Shown here: positions 1 through 6,748 of the stretch, piece by piece
Layout: every line of letters begins with the position of its first letter
Numbering within the stretch: position 1 is the stretch's first letter
NCBI GenBank assembly: GCA_022448705.1
Contig: JAKUUF010000055.1
Location: 1-8,712 of the forward strand
Length of the DNA: 8,712 nucleotides
Source of the DNA: SAR324 cluster bacterium
Lineage (GTDB): Bacteria; SAR324; NAC60-12
Direction of reading: 5' to 3'
Translations under genes and position numbers: made by a program
Notes under the pieces: generated by a model
Seen by the model: only the letters and a program-made list of their open reading frames with translations
Told to the model about the DNA's origin: nothing
Databases searched by the model: none

Positions 1-210
1 TCAGGACAAAAAATTGATATTGACCTAGCCAGTAAGGCTTCCGGCCTTGGTAAGATGATTCTGGCAGGCGGACTGACACCAGAGAATGTTGAAGAAGCAG
101 TTGAGAAGGTAAAACCATGGGGAGTGGATGTTTGCAGTGGAGTAGAAAGCAAACCTGGAATAAAAGACATGCGGTTAGTTGAAAAATTTATTAATAAAAT
201 AATTAAATGA
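1..210 (+). CDS. trpF: Phosphoribosylanthranilate isomerase, C-terminal part (partial)
   Basis: The window opens inside this gene; frame 1 gives 69 residues before a TGA stop. TrpF converts N-(5-phosphoribosyl)anthranilate to CdRP, the third step of tryptophan synthesis, in the cytoplasm. The visible part carries the two C-terminal phosphate-binding signatures of the TIM-barrel family: LAGGLTPENV (residues 21-30 of the fragment) and GVDVCSGVESKPGIKD (41-56). Most family members read DVSSGVE, so the Cys is a small deviation. The sequence ends with a short Lys/Ile-rich tail. The 5' part, and whether it is fused to trpC, lies outside the window. Only 34 bp separate its stop from the anthranilate synthase gene, which supports a shared trp operon. 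The family assignment is secure despite truncation. Confidence 0.93.
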   Translation, partial: SGQKIDIDLASKASGLGKMILAGGLTPENVEEAVEKVKPWGVDVCSGVESKPGIKDMRLVEKFINKIIK

Positions 211-211
211 T

Positions 212-232
212 GTTTTTTACTATATAAAAAAC
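212..232 (+). other. AT-rich inverted repeat between trpF and trpEG
   Basis: GTTTTTTA (212-219) and TAAAAAAC (225-232) are perfect 8-bp arms around a 5-nt loop. They fill much of the 34-bp gap between the trpF stop and the trpEG start. The stem is almost entirely A/T, so it is thermodynamically weak, and no T-run follows, so it is not a convincing intrinsic terminator. It could be a processing or translation-modulating hairpin or simple chance in AT-rich sequence. The gap has no room for a classical trp leader peptide with attenuator. Confidence 0.3.
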
Positions 233-244
233 CTGGTTGAAACA

Positions 245-2422
245 ATGAACAATTCAACTTTCACAACACAGGGTGGGATAGAAATTGAAAAGGCCATTAC
301 TCCCCTGGAGGCAGATTCAGCGCTAAACAAAATATATCAATATATTGACACACATAAGGGTGCCCTTTTTGTCAGTAATTATGAGGTCCCGGACCGCTAT
401 TCCCGCTGGGATCTGGGATTCGTGAATCCGGCATTGGAGCTGATTGCAAAAAAACGAGAATTTCAAATCAACGCGCTCAATCCAAACGGATCTCGTATTC
501 TCAAACTGATTGAACCTGAAATACAGAAACATCCCCATCTTGAAGAATTAAATTCATCATCAGAAAACGATAATGTTCTGGGAATGATTTCCGGAACTGT
601 TAAGGAAATGACTGAGCTCTTCCCGGAAGAAGAAAGGAGCCGGCAGCCAAGCGTGTTTTCGGTGATCAGAACAATCTTTAATCTGTTTCGCAGTGATGAT
701 CCTTATCTGGGATTATATGGGGCATTTGGCTACGATCTGGTATTTCAATTTGAAACCATTCAAGCCAAACACGGAAGGGATGCTGATCAGTCAGACTTGC
801 ACCTGTTCCTGCCGGTAGAAATGGTGGTTGTTGATCGGCAGAAAGAAGAGGCAAACAAAATTGAATTTCATATCCAGACACCTGCAGGCATGACGGAAAG
901 CTGGTGGAATACAGGCAGTGAATATTCAGTTGCTGCTGGGAATGCAGATGGGGAAATTCAATGTGATCACGAAATTGGTGAATTTGAGAAAAAAGTTTCA
1001 AAAATTCGAGACGGTTGCAGACGCGGTGATTTTTTCGAAGTGGTGCTTTCTCAAACTTTTTCCACAGGTTTCAATGACAAGCCCTCAAAATTGTTCGGCA
1101 GAATCTGTGAACAGAATCCCAGTCCCTACAGCTTTCTTATAAACATGGGCCAGGAACAGCTTGTTGGGGCATCTCCAGAAATGTATGTAAGAATAAAAGA
1201 AGATCGATTTGAAACAAGTCCAATATCAGGGACTGTTCCTGTAGGCAACGACCCAATGGAAACTGCAGAACGTATCAAAACTCTTATTTCTTCAGAAAAA
1301 GAAGAATCAGAACTCACCATGTGTACGGATGTGGACAGGAATGACATGGCCAGAATTTGCATTCCGGGAAGTGTACGCTTGATTGGACGTCGTTTGCTTG
1401 AAAGATATTCCAGACTAATTCATACAGTAGATCACCTGGAGGGGATATTAAATAATGACAGGGACGCTGTGGACGCTATTCTGACTCACATGTGGGCTTG
1501 TACTGTAACAGGTTCACCAAAACCCGCTGCCATGCAGACAATTGAAAATATGGAAAATTCACCACGAGGATGGTACAGCGGATGTATTGGATTTTTGTGG
1601 TTTAACGGTTTTGTAAGCACCGGAATGACATTGCGTACAGTTCATCTTAAAAACGGAAGGGCATCAGTACGTGCCGGAGCGACACTACTCTATGATTCAG
1701 AACCATCAACAGAAGAAAAAGAAACACAAATCAAGGCCTCAGCTTTCCTGGCTGCGACACTGGGCAGCAAACCTTCTGATTCCCAGGAAATTGATTTACC
1801 GCAATCAGGTGAAGAAAAAACAGTTTTGTTTGTTGATAATCATGACAGCTTTGTACACATCCTGGCTAGTTATGTACGGGAAACTGGTGCAAAAGTAGTC
1901 ACACTCCGTTCCGGATTCCCCTACAGGATGCTTGATGAAATTGCTCCTGATTTACTCTTTATCTCCCCTGGACCGGGATATCCAGAGGAACAAAATGTGC
2001 CGAAGCTTGTAGGTGAAGCTCTCAAGAGGAAGATTCCGATTTTTGGTGTTTGTCTGGGGCACCAGGGAATTGCAGAACATTTTGGTGGAAAGTTGCATAC
2101 CCTTGAGCATCCGGTTCACGGAAAGTCATCAAAAATATTTCACAATGAAAAATCTTTCTTTAAAGGGCTGCCCAATCCTTTCAGTGCAGGTCGCTATCAC
2201 AGCCTATATGTTGATCGAGACACTCTTCCGGAATGCTTCGACATCACCGCTAATACAGAAGATGGTGTCATAATGGGTATTCAGCATAAAACACTTAGTG
2301 TTGCTGCAGTACAGTTCCATCCGGAATCAATTCTGACTCTCAAAGACAAATCCGGACTTCGCTTAATTAACAAAGTAATGACCGAGCTTGCAGGTACATC
2401 AGGACACAAAGAAGGGCAATAG
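245..2422 (+). CDS. trpE(G): Fused anthranilate synthase (TrpE-TrpG, glutamine-hydrolysing)
   Basis: A 725-residue bifunctional enzyme that makes anthranilate from chorismate and glutamine, the committed step of tryptophan synthesis, in the cytoplasm. Residues 10-210 form the TrpE N-terminal domain, which carries tryptophan feedback in this family and includes SNYEVPDRYSRWD (44-56), typical of the fused clade. Residues 245-505 form the chorismate-binding domain: SPISGTVPVG (325-334), EESELTMCTDVDRND (353-367), HTVDHLEG (393-400), TVTGSPKPAAMQ (420-431) and VRAGATLLYDSEP (475-487). After a linker, residues 526-715 form a class I glutamine amidotransferase with SPGPGYP (574-580), nucleophile Cys603 in GVCLGHQG, and His692/Glu694 in FHPES. 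All catalytic motifs are intact. The ATG start fits because the N-terminus aligns with the usual fused-enzyme start; the upstream Shine-Dalgarno is weak. The clade is best known from Alphaproteobacteria (from memory). Confidence 0.96.
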   Translation: MNNSTFTTQGGIEIEKAITPLEADSALNKIYQYIDTHKGALFVSNYEVPDRYSRWDLGFVNPALELIAKKREFQINALNPNGSRILKLIEPEIQKHPHLEELNSSSENDNVLGMISGTVKEMTELFPEEERSRQPSVFSVIRTIFNLFRSDDPYLGLYGAFGYDLVFQFETIQAKHGRDADQSDLHLFLPVEMVVVDRQKEEANKIEFHIQTPAGMTESWWNTGSEYSVAAGNADGEIQCDHEIGEFEKKVSKIRDGCRRGDFFEVVLSQTFSTGFNDKPSKLFGRICEQNPSPYSFLINMGQEQLVGASPEMYVRIKEDRFETSPISGTVPVGNDPMETAERIKTLISSEKEESELTMCTDVDRNDMARICIPGSVRLIGRRLLERYSRLIHTVDHLEGILNNDRDAVDAILTHMWACTVTGSPKPAAMQTIENMENSPRGWYSGCIGFLWFNGFVSTGMTLRTVHLKNGRASVRAGATLLYDSEPSTEEKETQIKASAFLAATLGSKPSDSQEIDLPQSGEEKTVLFVDNHDSFVHILASYVRETGAKVVTLRSGFPYRMLDEIAPDLLFISPGPGYPEEQNVPKLVGEALKRKIPIFGVCLGHQGIAEHFGGKLHTLEHPVHGKSSKIFHNEKSFFKGLPNPFSAGRYHSLYVDRDTLPECFDITANTEDGVIMGIQHKTLSVAAVQFHPESILTLKDKSGLRLINKVMTELAGTSGHKEGQ

Positions 2423-3399
2423 TGGTGCTGGTCATTACACTTGATCAAATAGAATCTGCAACTAGCATCGTCTATGCTGAAATGCAACCTACCCCTCAAT
2501 ATTGCTGGCCGCTGCTTTGTGAAAATTTAGGCACAGAAGTCTGGGTTAAGCATGAAAATCAGACTCCGATCGGGTCTTTCAAGATTCGAGGAGGACTGGT
2601 GTATTTCGCTCATCTCGCAAAATCTTCAGAAAAACCAAAAAGTGTTGTCAGCGCAACCAAAGGGAATCATGGGCAATCTGTAGGTTTTGCAGCACGTCGA
2701 TACGGTATTCCCGCTACAATCGTAGTTCCGCACGGCAACAGTATTGAAAAAAATAATGCCATGCGTTCTCTGGGTGTGAACCTTCTTGAACATGGTGATG
2801 ATTTTCAATCTGCTCGTGAATTCGCAATAAAGATGGCCCATGAAAATTCGCTAAAAATGATCCCTTCGTTCGATCCACTGTTAGTTACGGGAGTTGCAAC
2901 ATACAGTCTGGAATTGCTCAAAGCAGTTAAGGATCTTGATATTGTTTACGTTCCCATTGGTTTGGGTTCAGGAATTTGCGGAATGCTTGCTGTGCGCGAC
3001 GCATTAAAATTGAAAACTAAGGTCGTAGGAGTTGTATCAGCACATGCCAGCTCTTATGCGAAATCATTTACAAGCAGACGTCCAGTTGAATCCCCAGTCA
3101 ACACAAAAATTGCAGACGGTATGGACTGCCGGATTCCTGAACAGTCTGCACTTGAATTAATTTGGAAAGGTGTCGAGCGGATTGTACAGGTTTCAGATGA
3201 CGAAATTGCAGAAGCAATGAGAATACTGCATGAGTGCACTCATAATGTATTCGAAGGCTCAGGAGCTGCTGCGTATGCCGCGGCAATGCAGGAATCGTCA
3301 AGAATCAAGGGCTGCAAAGTCGCTGTAATTGCTTCAGGAGGAAACATCGACCGCGAAGTTTATGCAGCTGTGCTGAATGGAGAAACTTTTGCTGCATAA
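2422..3399 (+). CDS. PLP-dependent threonine/serine dehydratase-like enzyme (fold type II)
   Basis: A 325-residue cytoplasmic PLP enzyme of the tryptophan-synthase-beta/threonine-dehydratase superfamily. It probably deaminates threonine, serine or a related hydroxyamino acid to a 2-oxo acid. Visible signatures: PIGSFKIRGG (49-58) with Schiff-base Lys54, the substrate/PLP loop SATKGNHGQSVG (77-88), the phosphate-binding glycine loop PIGLGSGICGM (178-188), VFEGSGAAAYAA (276-287), and IASGGNID (303-310), whose Ser-Gly-Gly-Asn contacts the PLP ring. The glycine loop departs from the classical GGGGLxSG of IlvA. There is no C-terminal ACT-like regulatory domain, so the length matches short catabolic-type dehydratases rather than allosteric IlvA. 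The GTG start overlaps the trpEG stop by one base (TAGTG), with GAAGGGC at 2411-2417 as a plausible ribosome site; a second GTG follows at 2425. Later ATGs would remove the conserved N-terminal helix. Substrate is not determinable from sequence. Confidence 0.88.
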   Translation: MVLVITLDQIESATSIVYAEMQPTPQYCWPLLCENLGTEVWVKHENQTPIGSFKIRGGLVYFAHLAKSSEKPKSVVSATKGNHGQSVGFAARRYGIPATIVVPHGNSIEKNNAMRSLGVNLLEHGDDFQSAREFAIKMAHENSLKMIPSFDPLLVTGVATYSLELLKAVKDLDIVYVPIGLGSGICGMLAVRDALKLKTKVVGVVSAHASSYAKSFTSRRPVESPVNTKIADGMDCRIPEQSALELIWKGVERIVQVSDDEIAEAMRILHECTHNVFEGSGAAAYAAAMQESSRIKGCKVAVIASGGNIDREVYAAVLNGETFAA

Positions 3400-3422
3400 T
3401 GATTGATAACAGACAAAAGTTT

Positions 3423-3761
3423 TCAGATACTGCAGTTGTATTTCCCGGGAGGAAGATTGACCTCTGAATCCTTACTTATGACAAATGAACGGTCATTATT
3501 AAAATAAACGATGGCTTTGTCCTGACCAACAATCAGCAAGTCGGGGGTAGATTTTGTCCATGGCTGATGGGGAGCTGTTGCATCAAGATATGGCAAGCGG
3601 CAGAGGTAACGCACCTGCATCTCTTTTTCAGAGGGATATAGAAAACGAGAATTTTCGGAGGAACTACATCCAAACCAGAATGTTAATGCAAAAATTTGCA
3701 GTGAAACACACTTGAAAATGTTTACATTTTTTCGAAACAGGAATTGATCAAATGTAAACAC
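3423..3761 (-). CDS. Small putative lipoprotein of unknown function
   Basis: I do not recognise this protein. The frame encodes a basic stretch (FRKNVNIFK), a hydrophobic segment (CVSLQIFALTFWFG) and then Cys-Ser-Ser-Ser, which resembles a lipoprotein signal peptide cleaved before the Cys; the lipobox (WFGC) is degenerate. The mature part is about 81 residues, rich in polar and aromatic residues, with no membrane segment and no family motif I can name. The frame stays open upstream to 3839, overlapping the zinc-ribbon gene, so I chose the in-frame GTG at 3761, which gives 112 residues with Cys at 32. No good Shine-Dalgarno is visible and the start is uncertain; a CTG seven codons downstream of it would give a more typical signal length. 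It follows the zinc-ribbon gene by 26 bp and converges on the dehydratase gene with a 23-bp gap. Confidence 0.55.
   Translation of the reverse strand: MFTFDQFLFRKNVNIFKCVSLQIFALTFWFGCSSSENSRFLYPSEKEMQVRYLCRLPYLDATAPHQPWTKSTPDLLIVGQDKAIVYFNNDRSFVISKDSEVNLPPGKYNCSI
3719..3760 (-). repeat. 11-bp inverted repeat at the lipoprotein start
   Basis: TGTTTACATTT (3719-3729) and AAATGTAAACA (3750-3760) are perfect reverse complements separated by 20 nt. On the minus-strand transcript this would form an 11-bp hairpin that pairs two bases of the proposed GUG start. A second overlapping inverted repeat, AAAATGT-TT-ACATTTT, lies at 3715-3730. No T-run follows the main stem on the minus strand, so a terminator for the zinc-ribbon gene is not well supported. 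A translational control hairpin or an operator-like site is possible. The arms are AT-rich, but 11 perfect pairs are more than expected by chance over so short a distance. Confidence 0.5.
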
Positions 3762-3787
3762 TAAAACGACACCGCAGTAGATCGAAT

Positions 3788-4516
3788 TTAAGACACGGTT
3801 TCTTCCTCTGATACAGGAAAGTACAGAATGCGTGTGCAATTAGGACAATTTTTGTGTGAATTGGGGTTAGACATCAATTCATTAATTAATTGTGGCAACA
3901 AAACCATATGGCAGCCACTGCAGCTCTTATCAATTATGGCGCAGATCGGAGTGGAAATTCCGCTATCCTGACAGCGCTCATAAAAGCGCTGAATATTTTT
4001 TGGAATTTTTTTCAGTAAACGTGTCCTTCGTGGGGCAAGTATGGCAATTTGTTTTTCTGCCTTTTCCTGCTTTTTCAATAGACCTGATGTTTCCTGCTTA
4101 AATTCTGTACTGGACTCATCAAGTTTGACGTTAATTTGTTCCAAATCTTTATCAAGGTCTTCTTTATTAATATCCAGTTCAAGAAGATTTTCTTCTAAAA
4201 CACCCAGGTTTTTACGTGCTTCCTCAAGCTGGTTTTTGCTGGCGGCAAATTCTTTTTCGTTGCGTATCTTTGGAACCTGTTCATTCAGCTTTGAAATAAG
4301 CTGTTCTTGAATCTGAATATTTTTTTTTAGTTCTTCAGCTTCATTTACCAAAGCGTTAAGCTCATCATTTTTTTCTTCAATAGTTTTTTTATGCTGGTTA
4401 ACAACAGAACTTGCTGTATCAATCTGTTTTTCTAAATTAGACTTTGAATAGATGAATGCTTGTAATTCACGGTCTGTGTCGGCAAGATCGATTAGTGGCT
4501 GTATTGATAAGTTCAT
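3788..4516 (-). CDS. C4-type zinc-ribbon coiled-coil protein (COG1579 family)
   Basis: A 242-residue cytoplasmic protein. Residues about 10-165 are a long Glu/Lys/Leu-rich coiled coil. The C-terminal zinc ribbon has two CxxC pairs: SCSGCHMVLLPQ (198-209, Cys199/Cys202) and NCPNCTRILYF (223-233, Cys224/Cys227). This layout and length match COG1579 proteins, whose structurally known members include chlamydial CT398 and Helicobacter HP0958. HP0958 is reported to act in flagellar biogenesis with RpoN and RNA binding, but the role in most bacteria is not settled, so I give no specific function. All four Cys are intact. The ATG at 4516 puts the conserved N-terminal helix (LIDLADTDRELQ) at the usual position; no strong Shine-Dalgarno precedes it. 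The gene shares strand and order with the small lipoprotein gene just downstream. Family call is confident, function is not. Confidence 0.9.
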   Translation of the reverse strand: MNLSIQPLIDLADTDRELQAFIYSKSNLEKQIDTASSVVNQHKKTIEEKNDELNALVNEAEELKKNIQIQEQLISKLNEQVPKIRNEKEFAASKNQLEEARKNLGVLEENLLELDINKEDLDKDLEQINVKLDESSTEFKQETSGLLKKQEKAEKQIAILAPRRTRLLKKIPKNIQRFYERCQDSGISTPICAIIDKSCSGCHMVLLPQLINELMSNPNSHKNCPNCTRILYFPVSEEETVS

Positions 4517-4564
4517 GGTAGGCTGTTAAAGATTTGTCTTTGCATTAATTAGTGCCTACACAAA

Positions 4565-4826
4565 GTATCAAAAATAGTTTAACCCCACAAGCCAAATCTG
4601 AGGTTTAATGCCTGTGGTTATGTTAATTAGGAGTGTATCTTTTGAAAAACAGTCTCTTCAAAATCGGGGACTTCTACAAATTTTGAAGAAAAAATAAAAC
4701 AAAGGGGATTTCAGTTATATCTGGAAGAGGGATTAATGACTCGAATGTAAGAGAATTTTAGCAGAATTTTATAGGGAAAATTTCTAAAGAGAACGTATCA
4801 AAAATTAAATTTTGAAAAATAGTTTA
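4565..4826. repeat. Near-direct repeat pair flanking the intergenic region
   Basis: The 17-mer GTATCAAAAATAGTTTA occurs intact at 4565-4581. The same bases recur at the other edge as GTATCAAAAAT (4795-4805) and AGTTTA (4821-4826), split by a 15-nt AT-rich insertion (4806-4820). The second half, AAAAATAGTTTA, is a 12-bp exact match between 4570-4581 and 4815-4826. The repeats enclose about 213 bp. Low complexity makes chance a real possibility, and no terminal inverted repeats border the enclosed segment. Confidence 0.4.
4655..4689. repeat. 10-bp inverted repeat in the intergenic region
   Basis: TCTTCAAAAT (4655-4664) and ATTTTGAAGA (4680-4689) are perfect arms with a 15-nt loop. The loop holds a G-rich patch (GGGGA). 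On neither strand is the stem followed directly by a T-run, so it is not a standard intrinsic terminator, though it could stabilise the 3' end of the GspL-like transcript. Function unknown. Confidence 0.4.
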
Positions 4827-4828
4827 GC

Positions 4829-6748
4829 TTAATTTAAATCAATTGAAATTCTGTAAACGATTCCATCCGGACTTTTTCGATTACTTTCAACAATATTTCC
4901 GCTTTTAAATTCTTCAATTGATTTCAAATTTGTTTTCAGTATTTGCAGTCGATCGTAGCTGCCAATTGTCCCACTTAGAGAAAATCTCTCTGGCCCATAT
5001 TCCAGACTGTCCACTTGAAATGGTGCGTCTTCGCTAAGCAGGGAAGAAACGGTTTTTAGAAAGCTTAAATTTTGATATTCGCGACTTTCAAATTTTTTGC
5101 TTTTTTCAATATAAGCTTTTCGCTTTTCAATATTTTCTTTCAATTCCAAAAGCAACGACTTCAAGTCTGAATCAGAAGTTTTTGGTAATACACGTCGGAG
5201 TTCTGTTTGTATCAATAGATCGCCCTCTTTTATTTGCTGTTGAAGCAGGTCAATCTTTGTACTTGTTTGCCAGAAGAAACCCGCAGAAATAATGACCATC
5301 AGTCCCGCTGCAACTGCCGCTGCACCTCGATTCCTTCGTAAATAACGCTTCCAAGGAGTGCTTTCATGATAAAGACTTAACTGATGTGATTCAACATATT
5401 GTTCCGCTTGATATCTCAACTCTCCCAGTACACCCCAATGCTTTCGCTCAAGCAATGAAAGCAGTGAAGATTGGGGATTAACCGAAGTTAGTTGCCTTGA
5501 TGAATGCTGATCTTTCTGTGGATTTTCGGATGATTTGATTTTTGTTTCATGTTCATCAATTGATGTATTTCCATCTGATTTTTCACGATGCTTTGCTTCT
5601 TCCATCAATTCCTCAAGTTTTCGGATATACATTAAGGGTGTCAGGAGTCTTTCCATAATTGATGTATTTTCATCTGATTTTTCACGATGCTTTGCTTCTT
5701 CCATCAATTCCTCAAGGGTGTCAGGAATCTTACCATCAGTTTTCGGATATACATTAACTGAGAGTGATGAGTCTTCAGTAAGATTATCTTCACCTGATCT
5801 TTCAGCAAATGCTTCAGATTCAGGCAGAGGGAAAGATCGTACTTTAAAAACTACACCGTCCCATTTGATCATTGGCCCAAAAATACCGTGAATTTCGATT
5901 TGACTTTCTGAAACGTAATTTTTAATCCGCAAATGGAGAGTCAGCTGTGAACATAACCAGTTTAATTCCTGTTTGAGCTTAGTGTAAGACTTAATTCGTT
6001 CACTATCTTCGCCTGCAAAATCAGCATTTTCTTCATGTTTGACGAAACTATTCAGAAATGCGGAAAGCGAATTTCCAGCTAATGAAAGGTGTTTCTGAAG
6101 TATTACCGGAATCCTGTTGGGAAAAATTTTTATTTGGTCCAAACGACCATCACGTATTGTGTTCACGAATGCTTCATCACCACCCAGGTAAATTTGAAAC
6201 ACATCACCTTCCCTGGATATATTTTTATCCCGGCTCATCATGGTCCTGTAAAGGGCGTGAGCAGAACAATCTACATTCCGAATTAATAAATTGCGTTCCA
6301 GACAAAGTTGCTGCAACTGCTTAAGTCTCTCCTTTCCTATTAACAAAATCAGTGCTTCCGAATTTTGCTCTGGCATGGTGAAGACCTGCGCGCTGTAAGT
6401 ACATTCAGACAAATCACTCATTAGTTCTTCTTCCAGTTCATACGGAAGAGCTTGTTCAACTTTTTTTCGTTCCTGAAAAGGGAAAGTAATTTTGCGAAAT
6501 GATACATCTTCGGCTGGCAGTAGAAAAGAAATCGAATGATCCTTCCATTGCTGTTGATCCAGAAAATCCGCTATCATTGCAGACCATTGACCGGGCTCTG
6601 CCGCAGATATTTCTTCAAAATCAGTAGTGCCTGAAGCAGCAAAACCTATTGATTCTCCTGTAATGAGACGATTTCGACTTTTTTTGGACAGTCGTATTCC
6701 TTCAATGCAATAGGAATGTGCAGAAATCAGGTAAAAAACGTTTTCCAT
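4829..6748 (-). CDS. GspL/PilM-PilN-like membrane platform protein (type II secretion or type IV pilus)
   Basis: With the ATG at 6748 the protein has 639 residues, against about 400 for typical GspL. The frame extends to a TTG at 6790, but the conserved domain begins at MENVFYLIS and no ribosome site favours the TTG. Counting from the TTG (subtract 14 for the ATG): residues 15-320 resemble the actin-like cytoplasmic domain of GspL/PilM, with the hallmark ITFPFQERKKVEQALPYELE (101-120). Residues 325-480 are a charged, low-complexity linker with an internal repeat. Residues 489-508 form one membrane segment after a basic stretch (KRYLRRNR), giving an N-in, C-out topology. Residues 512-570 look coiled-coil, and 575-653 resemble the periplasmic ferredoxin-like domain of GspL/PilN. 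GspL links the secretion ATPase to the inner-membrane platform. No gspK, gspM, pilN or pilO gene adjoins it, so the exact machine is open; a PilM-PilN-like fusion is the alternative. Confidence 0.8.
   Translation of the reverse strand: MENVFYLISAHSYCIEGIRLSKKSRNRLITGESIGFAASGTTDFEEISAAEPGQWSAMIADFLDQQQWKDHSISFLLPAEDVSFRKITFPFQERKKVEQALPYELEEELMSDLSECTYSAQVFTMPEQNSEALILLIGKERLKQLQQLCLERNLLIRNVDCSAHALYRTMMSRDKNISREGDVFQIYLGGDEAFVNTIRDGRLDQIKIFPNRIPVILQKHLSLAGNSLSAFLNSFVKHEENADFAGEDSERIKSYTKLKQELNWLCSQLTLHLRIKNYVSESQIEIHGIFGPMIKWDGVVFKVRSFPLPESEAFAERSGEDNLTEDSSLSVNVYPKTDGKIPDTLEELMEEAKHREKSDENTSIMERLLTPLMYIRKLEELMEEAKHREKSDGNTSIDEHETKIKSSENPQKDQHSSRQLTSVNPQSSLLSLLERKHWGVLGELRYQAEQYVESHQLSLYHESTPWKRYLRRNRGAAAVAAGLMVIISAGFFWQTSTKIDLLQQQIKEGDLLIQTELRRVLPKTSDSDLKSLLLELKENIEKRKAYIEKSKKFESREYQNLSFLKTVSSLLSEDAPFQVDSLEYGPERFSLSGTIGSYDRLQILKTNLKSIEEFKSGNIVESNRKSPDGIVYRISIDLN
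5558..5757 (-). repeat. Rearranged in-frame duplication in the GspL-like linker
   Basis: A 60-bp unit occurs at 5558-5617 and 5657-5716 with one mismatch, offset by 99 bp (33 codons). In protein it gives LEELMEEAKHREKSD followed by xNTSI twice (residues about 359-378 and 392-411 from the TTG). Two shorter elements also recur but in swapped order. On the plus strand an 18-bp element (TTTTCGGATATACATTAA) lies at 5618-5635 and 5740-5757. An element starting GGGTGTCAGGA lies at 5636-5654 and 5716-5734, with two mismatches over 19 bp. The order is thus unit-18mer-19mer, then unit-19mer-18mer. The 19-mers are read in different frames (KIPDTL versus LLTPL), yet the gene stays open throughout. Confidence 0.9.

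Larger units (their letters stand above)
4517..4828. other. 312-bp AT-rich intergenic region without a credible gene
   Basis: This gap between the GspL-like gene and the zinc-ribbon gene has no open frame with convincing start, length and composition. It contains a perfect 10-bp inverted repeat and a pair of near-direct repeats close to both edges, listed separately. It should hold the 3' end of the gspL-like transcript and possibly a promoter for the zinc-ribbon gene, but I see no strong -35/-10 pair and no GC-rich hairpin with T-run on either strand. It may be an eroded remnant of an inserted element or a decayed gene; that is inference. Confidence 0.5.

Noticed and set aside
211..244. Tryptophan leader peptide or attenuator ahead of trpEG.
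   Set aside because: The gap is only 34 bp, has no Trp codons in a short ORF, and lacks a terminator-type stem with T-run.
678..1001. 107-residue minus-strand open frame inside trpEG.
   Set aside because: It is fully antisense to conserved TrpE sequence, with no recognisable motif.
4642..4686. Tiny plus-strand ORF (TTG start, about 14 codons) after GGAG at 4630-4633.
   Set aside because: Too short, with a rare start codon and no supporting context.
4655..4689. Hairpin as an intrinsic terminator of the GspL-like gene.
   Set aside because: The stem is AT-rich and no T-run follows it on the minus strand; the T-rich stretch lies on the wrong side.
5558..5757. Repeats as a possible CRISPR array.
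   Set aside because: Only two copies of a 60-bp unit, in frame within a protein-coding gene, with spacer parts that are themselves shuffled copies.
5535..5891. 118-residue plus-strand open frame antisense to the GspL-like gene.
   Set aside because: It mirrors the repeat-bearing linker of a well-supported minus-strand gene, is Ser-rich low-complexity, and has no ribosome site or family motif.
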